Source: Neoluteolibacter marinus
GTDB taxonomy: Bacteria; Verrucomicrobiota; Verrucomicrobiia; Verrucomicrobiales; Akkermansiaceae
Length of the DNA: 64,000 nt
Direction of reading: 5' to 3'
NCBI RefSeq assembly: GCF_014904755.1
Contig: NZ_JACZFQ010000095.1
Span: 1-64,000, forward strand
Positions 35,771 through 44,267 of this stretch are shown piece by piece; the stretch's first letter is position 1; every line of letters begins with the position of its first letter. Under the pieces are notes generated by a model, which did no database searches, was not told the origin of the DNA, and saw nothing but the letters and a program-made list of their open reading frames with translations. A program made the position numbers and the translations under genes.

Positions 35771-36817
35771 ATGAAAAGGTCCTTGCTGAATCGAATCAGT
35801 CGAATCGCTCCGGGGTTGCTCGGGGCGTTTTTCTTGTCGCTCGGAGGCTGCAAGGACAAGGACCAGTCAGGCGATTGGGCGGGTCATGGGTCACCCGCTC
35901 CCGAGCCGTCGGCCGAAGTCGCGACCGCGACTCCCGAGGTGGAGGGCGTCAAGTCGACCGAAGCGCTGGTCACGCGTGATGCCGGCAGTGAGGTTGCCGA
36001 TGTCCGCTTCGTCGCTTACAACGTCGAGAACTGGCTGACCATGGACCGATACGTCGATGGTCAAAGCCGGAAGGGAGCACCCAAGCCGGAGAAGGAGCGG
36101 CAGGCGATCACGGAGGTCCTCGTCAAGGCAAGGCCGGACATCCTCGGCGTTTCCGAAATCGGCACGGAGGATGATGTGCGTGACCTGCAGGGTTATCTCG
36201 AAAGGGCCGGACACCCGATGCCCCATTTCCATCTGAACCGTGGATCGGATCCCACCCGGAGCTTGGTCCTGCTGTCCCGTTTTCCGATCGGGAAGACCTT
36301 GGTGCACGACGATTTGAGCTACCGTTCCAATGGAAGGGAATATCAGATGCAGCGGGGGATTCTCGATGCAACCGTCACCACTCCCGTCGGCGACTTCCGG
36401 TTCCTCGGAGTTCATCTGAAGTCCAAACGGGAGGTGGACGACGGCGATCAAGCGGACATGCGCTTGCATGAAGCCCATTTGCTCCGGCGCGAGATTGACG
36501 GGATCATCAAGGAGAGCCCCGACGCGCGTCTGGTCGTTTACGGAGACTTCAATGATACCCGTCAAAGTCCGGCCATCCGTGCGGTGCGCGGCAGCGGCAG
36601 GAACGACCGGTCGCTGGCGATGGTGGCGATCAAGGACTCGCGCGGCGAGTATTGGACCCATCACTGGAGCTACGAGGACATCTATTCACGCATCGATTTC
36701 GTGATGATCAGCAACCCGCTGAAGGGATCGATCGACTGGGACCGCTGCCGCATCCTCGACGACGAAGCGGTGACTTCAGCCAGTGACCACCGGCCCCTGC
36801 TCGTGATCTTGCGCTAG
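35771..36817 (+). CDS. endonuclease/exonuclease/phosphatase-fold lipoprotein
   Basis: A 348-residue protein beginning one base after the tatA stop. It has a lipoprotein signal with lipobox FFLSLGGC (Cys about 28), then a low-complexity linker (about 30-75). The EEP domain spans about 76-346. FVAYNVENW carries the first metal-site Asn, VSEIGTEDDVRDL the Glu, LGVHLKSK the His, VVYGDFNDT the Asp/Asn pair, IDFVMIS another Asp and SDHRPLLVIL the terminal Asp-His. All catalytic residues appear present. It may be a membrane-attached nuclease or phosphodiesterase. Export is by Sec to judge from the signal; no twin-arginine motif is seen. Confidence 0.88.
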   Translation: MKRSLLNRISRIAPGLLGAFFLSLGGCKDKDQSGDWAGHGSPAPEPSAEVATATPEVEGVKSTEALVTRDAGSEVADVRFVAYNVENWLTMDRYVDGQSRKGAPKPEKERQAITEVLVKARPDILGVSEIGTEDDVRDLQGYLERAGHPMPHFHLNRGSDPTRSLVLLSRFPIGKTLVHDDLSYRSNGREYQMQRGILDATVTTPVGDFRFLGVHLKSKREVDDGDQADMRLHEAHLLRREIDGIIKESPDARLVVYGDFNDTRQSPAIRAVRGSGRNDRSLAMVAIKDSRGEYWTHHWSYEDIYSRIDFVMISNPLKGSIDWDRCRILDDEAVTSASDHRPLLVILR

Positions 36818-38625
36818 CTCGGGACTTTGACGATCTCGATTGCCCTGGCGCTCAAGGGGGGCAATGGAGGAAGCGCGATACCCTGGGTCGGGAGCTCGGC
36901 CGCGGGCACCGAAAACGTCCAACCATCCTCCAAGCGCTCCGTGAAGAGCGGGGTCTCATTCTTGGTCACCCCAAGCCAACCGAGGGCGTCGGCGGGAATC
37001 TGGATCTGGACGTCGGTCAGGGTTTCGGTGCCGTGAAAATTGGCGACCATCAGGAAAGTCTGACGGGATTGCCAATCGTGGCGGAGGTAGGCGTAGAGCC
37101 AGTGGCCGCTTGCAGCTTCATCCCCGACACGGCCGAACCCGGGGTTTTCCTTGTTGGCGTGGTTCAGACCATAGAAGTTCCCGCGGGCGAAAGCCGGCTC
37201 CTGCATGAGTCGCACCAACTTGCCATACCATTCGCGCAGGTTCCGCTGGCGCTCTTCCAACCCGCCACCATCGAACTTGCCCTCGTTCACCCACTTCTGG
37301 AATTCGGGCATCGACCAGTAGTCGAAGATGGTTGTCCTGGCATCGTCGCCACCGAAGCCTTCCGGTCCGGCGGCGGGCTCGCCGACTTCCTGGCCGGAGT
37401 AGAGCATCAGCGGGCCACGACCCATCCCGAACAAAACGGCGGTCACCGGCCGGCCGACGTCCATGCCAAGCCCGCCCCATTCCCTGGGGCTGGCCAGCCT
37501 GACCTCGTCGTGGTTCTCGGCATAGCGGAGGGACCGGTGAAAGCGATCCCCCGTGAAGGTGAGGGCATCGAGATCGTTGGCCCATTTTCCCGAATCGTAG
37601 AGGCCCTCGAGGATATCATAGACGGGATCGTCGTACACCGCGTCGAACCCGGCCGCGAGCAGGGCATCGAGAACGTGCCCCGTGGTTAACTTTGCCGGAT
37701 CGTTGTCGTAGGCCTCCGCGGTGAAAAAGGCATCCGGATCTCGCTGTCTGGCCCTGTGGATCGACCAAGCCCAGAACTCCATCGGAATCATGTGTGCCAT
37801 GTCGGCCCGGAAGCCATCGACTCCCAGATCCTGCCAGTAGGCGAGGATCGAGTCCATGGTCCGCCAGGTCTTGGGGACGTCCGCAACCGGTGTCTCCGGA
37901 CCGGGTAGGTGCGAGGTGTCCGGCCCGGTTGTGAAGTCGTGACCGTAGTTGAGTTTGACGGTCTCGTACCAGTCCGATCGTCCGGGTGACCAGGTGATCG
38001 AGTTGTTTCCCGTGACTCGGCCGAACCCGGACTCCGGCGCGAACAAACCGCTGCAGCCGGGCATCGAGGAGGTTGGCAACTTCAGGGGAGGGCCACCACC
38101 GGGGTCGCTACTCCGGAGATAGTAGAAGTGGTTGTTTCGGTCGAAGAACACGCTTTTGTCATCGTCCGCCCCGAAGGTCTCGCCGGGCCGGATGTCCGAT
38201 CCGTACGAGCGAGCGACATGGTTCGGCACGAAATCCACGATCACCTTCAATCCCGCCTCCTTGCAACGCCCCAGCAGGTTCTTGAATTCGGCGAGGCGCT
38301 TCCCGGGCTGCACGGCGTAGTCGGGGCAGACGTCGAAGTAATCGCGGATCGCATAGGGACTTCCGGCAATCCCTTTCAGGATATCCGGGGGATCCGCCGG
38401 GCGCTGCGGATAGGAGGTGCCGCTGGCTTGTTCGTGGATTCCCGTCAGCCACAAGTGGGTGAAGCCCATGGCCTTGATCTCCGACAGGGCGGTCGCGGTG
38501 AAATCGCGGAACTTGCCGCAGCCATTCTCCGCCAAGGTGCCGTTGACCTTACGCGTGGTGCAAAGGTTGCCAAACAGGCGTGGAAGCACCTGATAAATCA
38601 CCGGCCGCGCCTGATCGCTCGTCAC
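36814..38625 (-). CDS. GH13 alpha-amylase-family glycoside hydrolase
   Basis: About 603 residues using a GTG start at 38625 (TSDQARPVIYQVLPRLFGN). The frame is open further upstream inside the neighbouring gene, so the start is not certain. A (beta/alpha)8 domain with all four GH13 regions: VDFVPNHV, GFRADMAH (nucleophile Asp), FFTAEAYD (acid/base Glu) and ENHDEVR (third Asp). The C-terminal beta domain covers about 500-603. No signal peptide is seen, so it probably acts in the cytoplasm on alpha-glucans such as glycogen or imported maltodextrin. It is the last gene of a sigma / FecR-like / amylase set on the minus strand, an unusual companion for a FecR protein. Its stop codon shares a CTAG with the convergent lipoprotein gene. 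Confidence 0.87.
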   Translation of the reverse strand: MTSDQARPVIYQVLPRLFGNLCTTRKVNGTLAENGCGKFRDFTATALSEIKAMGFTHLWLTGIHEQASGTSYPQRPADPPDILKGIAGSPYAIRDYFDVCPDYAVQPGKRLAEFKNLLGRCKEAGLKVIVDFVPNHVARSYGSDIRPGETFGADDDKSVFFDRNNHFYYLRSSDPGGGPPLKLPTSSMPGCSGLFAPESGFGRVTGNNSITWSPGRSDWYETVKLNYGHDFTTGPDTSHLPGPETPVADVPKTWRTMDSILAYWQDLGVDGFRADMAHMIPMEFWAWSIHRARQRDPDAFFTAEAYDNDPAKLTTGHVLDALLAAGFDAVYDDPVYDILEGLYDSGKWANDLDALTFTGDRFHRSLRYAENHDEVRLASPREWGGLGMDVGRPVTAVLFGMGRGPLMLYSGQEVGEPAAGPEGFGGDDARTTIFDYWSMPEFQKWVNEGKFDGGGLEERQRNLREWYGKLVRLMQEPAFARGNFYGLNHANKENPGFGRVGDEAASGHWLYAYLRHDWQSRQTFLMVANFHGTETLTDVQIQIPADALGWLGVTKNETPLFTERLEDGWTFSVPAAELPTQGIALPPLPPLSARAIEIVKVPS

Positions 38626-38683
38626 CGTGGTATCCAACCAGATCGTGAAGCCGGCGACAAACCCGATCCGCCCGCGGGCACGA

Positions 38684-40123
38684 TCACTCTCCGTCGCTCC
38701 CGAGGCGGCTTGCCTGCGGATAGGCGACGACCCGGACATCCACGTCGTCAATCGCGACGTCACCGCCGTCGGCATTCGTCACGGTAAAGGAGACGGGGGA
38801 TTCACCCGACTGGACGGAAAGCTGGTCGAGAAGCGTGCCCCGGGTGTTGCCGCCCTCGTAGAGGCGGACCAACCCGGTGTCCCGGTCGTAGCTGAGGGTC
38901 ATGGTGTTCTCCTCAAGTGCAGACAGCTGGGTACCGAGGGACGCGGTGCCGGTCCGGTCATCCGACAAATGCCAGCGGTGGCGGTCGGTGGCATTGGCGG
39001 TCAGGCTGACCAGGGGAAATCCGTCGCGGTTCCAGAGGGTGATGGTCTCCCTACCGTTGGCCAGACCGACCTTGTCGTCGATTTTTTCCGGCGGGAGCGT
39101 GGTGAGTGAGACGAGATAGACCCGCCGGCGGCCGCTGGACGGCTCGGCAATGAAATTCCCGCTGATCGTCCTGGGTCCGAAGGAGGTGTCCACGCGACCG
39201 TCGGTCACCAAGGTCGGCGATGGCTCCATGAGGATCCGCCAGGGCCAGCCGACATCGGGATTCTTGCCGGAAAGCAGCGTGCCGTCCTCCTCGTTGAAGT
39301 CGTCGCGGAACAAGACATGCTGCCATGGCAGGGCCTGCACGAAGAGGTCGGCGTTGATGATTGTCCGACGGATGGGGCCTGTTGGGCTCCATTTCACCGC
39401 TTCGCCGGCATCGACACGATACGGGGCATCGCCTTGGTGGCGCTCCACTTCGACGGCACCGGCGGTAACGTGGGTCTCGACCTGGCCACCGGCGAGGATG
39501 CGAACGCCGAATTTGGTGCCGATGTCGCGGATGATCCCCGCCGGCGTGTGGACCTCGAATCCGCCGCCTCCGGGGGCGATCTGGAAAAAGGCCGAACCCT
39601 CCATCAGTTCAAGCCTGCCCTGGCGGTCGATCAGACGGAGCCTCGCCGGGCCATCGATGTAGGCTTCCACATAGGGACCGAGAGCGAGGGAGACGACCCC
39701 GTGGTCGATGACCAGGGAATCATCGGGGTTCAGCATGCCTCCAGAACGGATCTCGCCGTTGACGTGAAAGTGGCTGTCCTCAGAAGCGGCGATCTTGATC
39801 TCCGGCGGACGCGCCTTGAACAGGAAGAAGGTGCCGAGGGTGATCAGCAGGATGGCGGCGGCTCCGAGCGCCGACCACGCGAACATCCCGCGTTTGGCCC
39901 GGCGGAGCGCCCAGCTGTTGTCCATCGTCTGGGAGTGGACGGCGATGTAGTCAGGGACTTCATAAAGTTCGCCGAGAAGCATGTCGACGCCCAGCAGCTC
40001 GTAGTAAGTCCGTCTTGCCGCTTCATCCTGCTTCAGGACCGCCTGGATGCGATCAAAGTCATCGGCTTCGATCGAACCGTCGATCAGGCGGTTGAGCAGT
40101 CGGTTGAGTTCGTGCTCTTCCAT
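38684..40123 (-). CDS. FecR-domain membrane protein with LamG-like C-terminal domain
   Basis: A 479-residue protein. Its ATG (40121-40123) overlaps the sigma stop codon (TAATG), and AAGGAGT just upstream is a good ribosome binding site, so translation is coupled. The N-terminal cytoplasmic part (1-75, EEHELNRLLNRLIDG) resembles the anti-sigma segments of planctomycete and verrucomicrobial FecR proteins. A membrane helix follows near 80-100 (FAWSALGAAAILLITLGTFF). The FecR domain (about 115-240) shows IRDIGTKFGVRI and VEVHVTAG-like strands (VETHVTAGAVEV). The last 200 residues form a beta-sandwich, LamG/laminin-like (FRDDFNEEDGTLLSG to DVDVRVV). Expected role: transmembrane regulator of the adjacent sigma factor that senses an external ligand, perhaps a sugar polymer. 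Confidence 0.86.
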   Translation of the reverse strand: MEEHELNRLLNRLIDGSIEADDFDRIQAVLKQDEAARRTYYELLGVDMLLGELYEVPDYIAVHSQTMDNSWALRRAKRGMFAWSALGAAAILLITLGTFFLFKARPPEIKIAASEDSHFHVNGEIRSGGMLNPDDSLVIDHGVVSLALGPYVEAYIDGPARLRLIDRQGRLELMEGSAFFQIAPGGGGFEVHTPAGIIRDIGTKFGVRILAGGQVETHVTAGAVEVERHQGDAPYRVDAGEAVKWSPTGPIRRTIINADLFVQALPWQHVLFRDDFNEEDGTLLSGKNPDVGWPWRILMEPSPTLVTDGRVDTSFGPRTISGNFIAEPSSGRRRVYLVSLTTLPPEKIDDKVGLANGRETITLWNRDGFPLVSLTANATDRHRWHLSDDRTGTASLGTQLSALEENTMTLSYDRDTGLVRLYEGGNTRGTLLDQLSVQSGESPVSFTVTNADGGDVAIDDVDVRVVAYPQASRLGSDGE

Positions 40124-40653
40124 TACGACTCCTTGAGGTTGAGTTGACCGCGAATGCACTTACGGAGCGATCCACGAAGCTGGAACAGGCGGGCCTTGAG
40201 GGTGCCGACACTGCGCTCTGTCGCCCGGGCGAGGGTCGCCAGCGAGCCGCCGGACCAGTAGTGGTGTCGGATCAACTCGTCATCCTTCGGCGTGAGCTTT
40301 TTCAGGCACTCCAAAAGCGCGGTCCGGCGTTCGGGGAACTCGTCGATCGTGGCCGGGAGCTCCGAGGCGAAACAATCGAGCAAATCACCGTCGAAGGACA
40401 TCAACTTGCTCTTCTTGCGCTGGCGCAGATAGCTTTTTACCTCGAGCTGGGCCACCCGGAACGCCCAGTTCTTGAAACTGGTCCCGGGTTTGAATTTCTC
40501 CCGTTTGCGCCACAGGATCATGTTCACGGCCTGCCGGATGTCGGCGGCAGCATGGGCATCGCCACAAAGCGCCCGGATGAAATAGAACAGATCGTTCTGG
40601 GACCGGGTGAGTTCGTGGACGAATTCCTCGATGCTGTCTTCCTTTGAATCCAT
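40123..40653 (-). CDS. ECF sigma factor, Rhodopirellula/Verrucomicrobium type
   Basis: A 176-residue sigma-70 family factor. Region 2 (about 15-80) contains DIRQAVNMILWRK and FKNWAFRVAQLEVKSYLRQ; region 4 (about 115-170) contains LTPKDDELIRHHYWSGGSLATLA and the HTH ERSVGTLKARLFQLRGSL. The architecture and its FecR partner fit the sigma family described for Rhodopirellula and Verrucomicrobium. Start at MDSKEDS (40653); an ATG nine codons earlier is in frame. It heads an apparent three-gene unit with the FecR-like protein and the amylase. It lies 97 bp downstream of tRNA-Val on the same strand. Confidence 0.92.
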   Translation of the reverse strand: MDSKEDSIEEFVHELTRSQNDLFYFIRALCGDAHAAADIRQAVNMILWRKREKFKPGTSFKNWAFRVAQLEVKSYLRQRKKSKLMSFDGDLLDCFASELPATIDEFPERRTALLECLKKLTPKDDELIRHHYWSGGSLATLARATERSVGTLKARLFQLRGSLRKCIRGQLNLKES

Positions 40654-40750
40654 CGGTAACCTGCGTGAAGTTAAACGCACGATCGGCCGTGCCGGTTTAG
40701 TCCCGCGATGGCCTTGCCTTCGAGAAAAAAGGCCGGGTGCCGGAAGATGG

Positions 40751-40822
40751 TGCGCGCTGCAGGGTTCGAACCTGCGACCCCATCCGTGTGAAGGATGTGC
40801 TCTACCACTGAGCTAAGCGCGC
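40751..40822 (-). tRNA. tRNA-Val (anticodon CAC)
   Basis: A 72-nt cloverleaf on the minus strand: acceptor GCGCGCT pairs perfectly with AGCGCGC, D arm GCTCAGTGG, anticodon loop TTCACAC with anticodon CAC, T arm GCAGG-TTCGAAC-CCTGC, discriminator A; CCA not encoded. It reads GUG valine codons. Confidence 0.95.
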
Positions 40823-40967
40823 TTTGCGTGGCAGCGGGCGGAGGTTTTGCGTGAATCGCGGGACCATGGCAAGCATTTCCCCTCGGGATTTCACGGTCCG
40901 CCGTCCGACACGAAAAACGGGGCCCCGGTATGGTGCCAGAGCCCCGTTCGAGGACAAAATTGATCCG

Positions 40968-42236
40968 TTATCGCACCCGGTAGTATCCGTCCGGGTTGTA
41001 GAGGAAATAGACGTCTTTCGGGGTAAGTCGTGGCAGGTAGGCGAAGGGCTTGCCGTTGGCGTCGATTTCTTCCGCCAGCGCGGTCCTCGGCGGGGCGTCC
41101 GGCGACTTCAGGTCCGGATTCTTGGTGAGTGACGTTTCCTCGATGCCCTGGACGATGTGGTTCACCCACTTCAGCTTCTGGGCATCCTCGCCGAATTCGC
41201 TCCAGTCGCCGCTGGAAGAGTGTTCATACATGCGCTTGATGAACTCGTCGGTGGAAATGCCCATCTTGGTTGCCACCGGCGTGGCGAGGCGGGTCCACCA
41301 GCGCTGGCTTTCCTTCACCACCTCGGCCTGTTCGGTGAGGTTCATCTGGCCGAACAAGGTCGAGCTGATCTGGTGATGGAGGATGATCGCGTTGGGGTAG
41401 GCGTAGGACTCCTTCGCCAGGGTCGTGATGCCCGCGGCCATCGAGGCGGCGAAGGACTTCACCACGACATGCACCGGCGCGTCGCTGGATTCCATGGCCT
41501 TGAGGATCCGGTAGCCCGCCATCACCGAGCCGCCCGGGGATTGGTCGATGACGATGAAGATCGGCATCTTCCGGTCGGCGTTGTTGTAGAAATCGATGCG
41601 GTCCGTGATGTGATCCGCGGTGCTCATCGAAATCGGGCCGTTGAGCGGAATCCGGCGGTCGGAAATGACCAGGGTGCCATCCTCCTTGAGCGGATTCTCG
41701 AGATAGACCGGCTTCGCGTCGGCATAGGCGCGGCGCTTGGAATCCATCTCCATCTCCGAGATTTGATTCTGGAGCTTGGCGATCTCGATGCCCGATTCGC
41801 TCTGGACCGCCTTGAGTTCGTTGGTCAGGAACTCGGCGCGCGCCTTGGCAAGGGCGGCGTCGCGGTTCAGTTGGGCGCGCTCCGCTTCCGCCTTGGCGTC
41901 ATCATCCGCTTGCGCCGCCTGGCGCTTCACCGCGGCAAGGGCGAGCCGTTCGCCGAGGAGTTCCTTCTCCATCTTGAGCTTCGTGATCTCCGCCTGCATT
42001 GCGCTGGTCTCCGCCTTCAGTCGCTCGGCCGCGAGGGCGTTTTCCTGCGCCAGCTTGGCCTGTTCGTCCTTGGCGGGGTCGACGGACGCTTCGACCGGCT
42101 TTTCCTCGGCCGGGGCCGCGGCGGTATCGATGGCGACGGGCGGGGTGACCGCGGTGGTGGTCTCGGCGGGTTCGCGGGCGGCCAGGGCGGTCGCCATGGC
42201 CAGCAGGACAAGCGAGGATCGGGTGGTGGTCTTCAT
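40968..42236 (-). CDS. exported coiled-coil protein with ClpP/crotonase-fold protease domain
   Basis: A 422-residue protein. MKTTTRSSLVLLAMATALAA is a signal peptide, the ATG at 42236 being chosen because it begins it; a Pro/Ala linker follows (about 25-55). A long Ala/Glu/Lys-rich coiled coil spans about 55-170. The ClpP-type domain covers about 190-385: IDQSPGGSVMAGYRIL matches the ClpP oxyanion strand, FAASMAAG carries the nucleophile Ser265, and IILHHQIS places His288 (or 287) at the expected distance. An acidic residue in the SEFGEDAQKLKWVN helix could be the third member. ClpP is normally cytoplasmic and works with AAA+ partners; an exported relative with a coiled coil instead is unusual. 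Closest in spirit to SppA/NfeD proteases or exported ClpP-like proteins. Substrates unknown. Confidence 0.82.
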   Translation of the reverse strand: MKTTTRSSLVLLAMATALAAREPAETTTAVTPPVAIDTAAAPAEEKPVEASVDPAKDEQAKLAQENALAAERLKAETSAMQAEITKLKMEKELLGERLALAAVKRQAAQADDDAKAEAERAQLNRDAALAKARAEFLTNELKAVQSESGIEIAKLQNQISEMEMDSKRRAYADAKPVYLENPLKEDGTLVISDRRIPLNGPISMSTADHITDRIDFYNNADRKMPIFIVIDQSPGGSVMAGYRILKAMESSDAPVHVVVKSFAASMAAGITTLAKESYAYPNAIILHHQISSTLFGQMNLTEQAEVVKESQRWWTRLATPVATKMGISTDEFIKRMYEHSSSGDWSEFGEDAQKLKWVNHIVQGIEETSLTKNPDLKSPDAPPRTALAEEIDANGKPFAYLPRLTPKDVYFLYNPDGYYRVR

Positions 42237-42280
42237 GGGACGTGATTGAGGGATCCGAGCGACTTCCCGGAGCACGGCAA

Positions 42281-43153
42281 TCAAGCGTCGTTGCCGTCCG
42301 TGCTTGTCTGGTGATTTCGCTCGTTTTGACGCTGTTTTCGGATTCCCAGAAAAACCATTGTCGCGGCGAATGCGAGGAAAATGCAGGCTCCGATCCCGAG
42401 GAAGGTCACCAGCCGGCCGCCGCCTTTCCGGAAATCGCTGTCGCTGACAACATCGGGCGGGCTTTCCCCGGGGTTCCGGGCCAGAACAAGTTTGCCGTCT
42501 TTCAGTTCGGCACGGGTCATGGCGGCCATGGCCGGGCCGAGGACCGGATCCTTGAGGTAAGCTTCAAAGATCCGCAGGGTGGAGAAATGTTCCATGAAAC
42601 CCTCGGGAACGGTTTTTCCGGGGACCTCGAGACTGTCGACCTTCAGCACCAGTTCGCGGCGGGAGAGTTCCGGCCGGCCTTGGAGAGTGCCGATGAGGAA
42701 GCGGGGATCCGAGGTGATTGGACCTTCCTCGCCCTCCCGTGCCAGGCGTGGTCGGCCGTTGAGCTTGTAGCAGATGTCGATGATCAGCGCTTCGTCGGTG
42801 ATTTCCCTCACCCGGAAACTGCCGCGGAGCTGTTCGACCGGAGCGAAGGCCGCGATGGCGAGGTTGAGATCGGCGGCGTCGAGTTCGATGCGGGTCGGCG
42901 CCTCGTTCCCGTCCTTGAGACCGGTGCGGAAGAACTCCAGTCGCTCGACCAGGTCATTGACCTTGGTTTCGTTGCCCTCGATCGGATCGACCGCCAGCGG
43001 GGCCGGCTGGTCGGCGGTGAATTTTTCGATTTCAGCCGCTTGGCGGAACGGCATCCAGGCCGTGAATCCGATCAGGAAAACCAGCAGGACCAAGGCGGCG
43101 ATCAAGATCAGGCAGCCGGCAAAAGGGGAACGGGCGGAAGCTTGCGGAGGCAT
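42281..43153 (-). CDS. membrane protein of unknown function, two TM segments
   Basis: A 290-residue protein with an N-terminal membrane helix (about 13-34, GCLILIAALVLLVFLIGFTAWM) and a second near the C-terminus (about 248-271, VTFLGIGACIFLAFAATMVFL). Between them is a 200-residue extracytoplasmic domain containing IELDAADLNLAIAAF and strand-rich segments. No family recognised. It lies 44 bp upstream of the exported ClpP-like gene on the same strand, so the two may be co-expressed and act together at the membrane; that is inference from position. Confidence 0.7.
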   Translation of the reverse strand: MPPQASARSPFAGCLILIAALVLLVFLIGFTAWMPFRQAAEIEKFTADQPAPLAVDPIEGNETKVNDLVERLEFFRTGLKDGNEAPTRIELDAADLNLAIAAFAPVEQLRGSFRVREITDEALIIDICYKLNGRPRLAREGEEGPITSDPRFLIGTLQGRPELSRRELVLKVDSLEVPGKTVPEGFMEHFSTLRIFEAYLKDPVLGPAMAAMTRAELKDGKLVLARNPGESPPDVVSDSDFRKGGGRLVTFLGIGACIFLAFAATMVFLGIRKQRQNERNHQTSTDGNDA

Positions 43154-43264
43154 GGGCGGCGGTTCTTAGACGTGGAAATGCGTAAAGTCGAAGGCGGATG
43201 TCGCCGGTCAGGGTGAAATCGCCGGCGCTTTGGCCGCCAGATCCCTCCATGGTCCGAGCGGGCT

Positions 43265-43543
43265 CTAATCGCTTTCTTTGTCCGTCTCCTCGTCGAACCG
43301 GGCCGCGGGGTCGATCTCCGCGAGCCGCTTCTTGTAGCTCTTTTCGTCGAAGGCGGTTTTCCGCCGGTACATCGCATCGGTCTCCTCGCCGAGGCAGGCG
43401 GCGATGCGCTCCTTGGCGTCGGTTTCGCTCATGCCCTTCGAGGTCAGGCGCTCGTATTCCTTGGCCACATAGCGCGTTTGCGGGGAGGCGAGCTGCTGTT
43501 CTACCGCGGCCAGAAGATCCTGAAAGAAGGCGTCATCATCCAT
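43265..43543 (-). CDS. small acidic protein of unknown function
   Basis: A 92-residue, highly charged cytoplasmic protein, mostly helical, with no signal peptide. The centre (QTRYVAKEYERLTSKGMSETDAKERIAACLGEETDAMYRRK) fits a small helical adaptor-like fold reminiscent of conserved small proteins annotated only as hypothetical. It starts at ATG 43543 and lies 111 bp before the two-TM protein on the same strand. Function unknown. Confidence 0.65.
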   Translation of the reverse strand: MDDDAFFQDLLAAVEQQLASPQTRYVAKEYERLTSKGMSETDAKERIAACLGEETDAMYRRKTAFDEKSYKKRLAEIDPAARFDEETDKESD

Positions 43544-43582
43544 GCGCGGCCCAGTGAGCTGGCAAGAGGTCGACTTGTCAGG

Positions 43583-44254
43583 CTAATTGCACTCGCTTTG
43601 CGTCCGGGGTCTGCGGCGATGGCCCAGCAGGGCAGTGCCGAGAAGGACGGGGATGCCGGCGGCCAGCACCCGTGCTGGTTCGGGTACCTCGGTGATGGTG
43701 ATTCCCCAGCTGACCACTGTCGACAGGTCGCCGTGGGCCATGTCTGCGACGAAGAGCGTCCACAGCCCGTTGGCTTCCTGGCCATGGAAGCTAGAGAGCA
43801 GGGCGGTTTGCGGGGTGAACTGGGTTACCGCCATCGGATCGGCTTCACGCCCGTCGGGCAGAAAGATCCCGGACAGGCTTCCGGAGAACACGCCGGCGGC
43901 ATAGGTGTGAATGTCCTCGGTCGCCGAACTGGAGAAGGTGACGTTCATTCCCGAAGACGAGGAGCCGGCACCGTCCAAGCTGGTGGCGCCAATCCGGTTC
44001 AGCAGCACGCTGAAGCCATTCTTGTGGGTGACATACGCGTAAAGGTCGCCGTTCCATCCGCCGCTGATCACGAGATCTACCTCCAGAGTGCCAATCTGTT
44101 CGAATGGCACGTCGTTGATGAATACCGAGCTGGCCCAGCCAGCCGGATCATTGTCGGCCAAGGTGGTGTTGACGGTCCAGGAATTGCTGTAGGTCGATAC
44201 GGCTCCAGTCGCAGGAGCGATGGCCGCGAGGGTCAGGGTGAGGAGAAATCTCAT
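43583..44254 (-). CDS. PEP-CTERM protein with proprotein convertase P-type domain
   Basis: A 223-residue secreted protein. Signal peptide at 1-18 (MRFLLTLTLAAIAPATGA). A P-domain-like beta-sandwich spans about 20-185, with LEVDLVISGGWNGDLYAYV and NGLWTLFVADMAHGDLSTVVSW, typical of subtilisin-like convertase P domains. The C-terminus is a textbook PEP-CTERM signal: VPEPARV, then a short membrane helix, then a basic tail HRRRPR. It should therefore be handled by an exosortase and released or anchored at the surface. No exosortase gene is seen in the window. It follows the repeat protein at 44268 by 13 bp on the same strand. Confidence 0.88.
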   Translation of the reverse strand: MRFLLTLTLAAIAPATGAVSTYSNSWTVNTTLADNDPAGWASSVFINDVPFEQIGTLEVDLVISGGWNGDLYAYVTHKNGFSVLLNRIGATSLDGAGSSSSGMNVTFSSSATEDIHTYAAGVFSGSLSGIFLPDGREADPMAVTQFTPQTALLSSFHGQEANGLWTLFVADMAHGDLSTVVSWGITITEVPEPARVLAAGIPVLLGTALLGHRRRPRTQSECN

Positions 44255-44267
44255 GGCAGGGCCTGGA

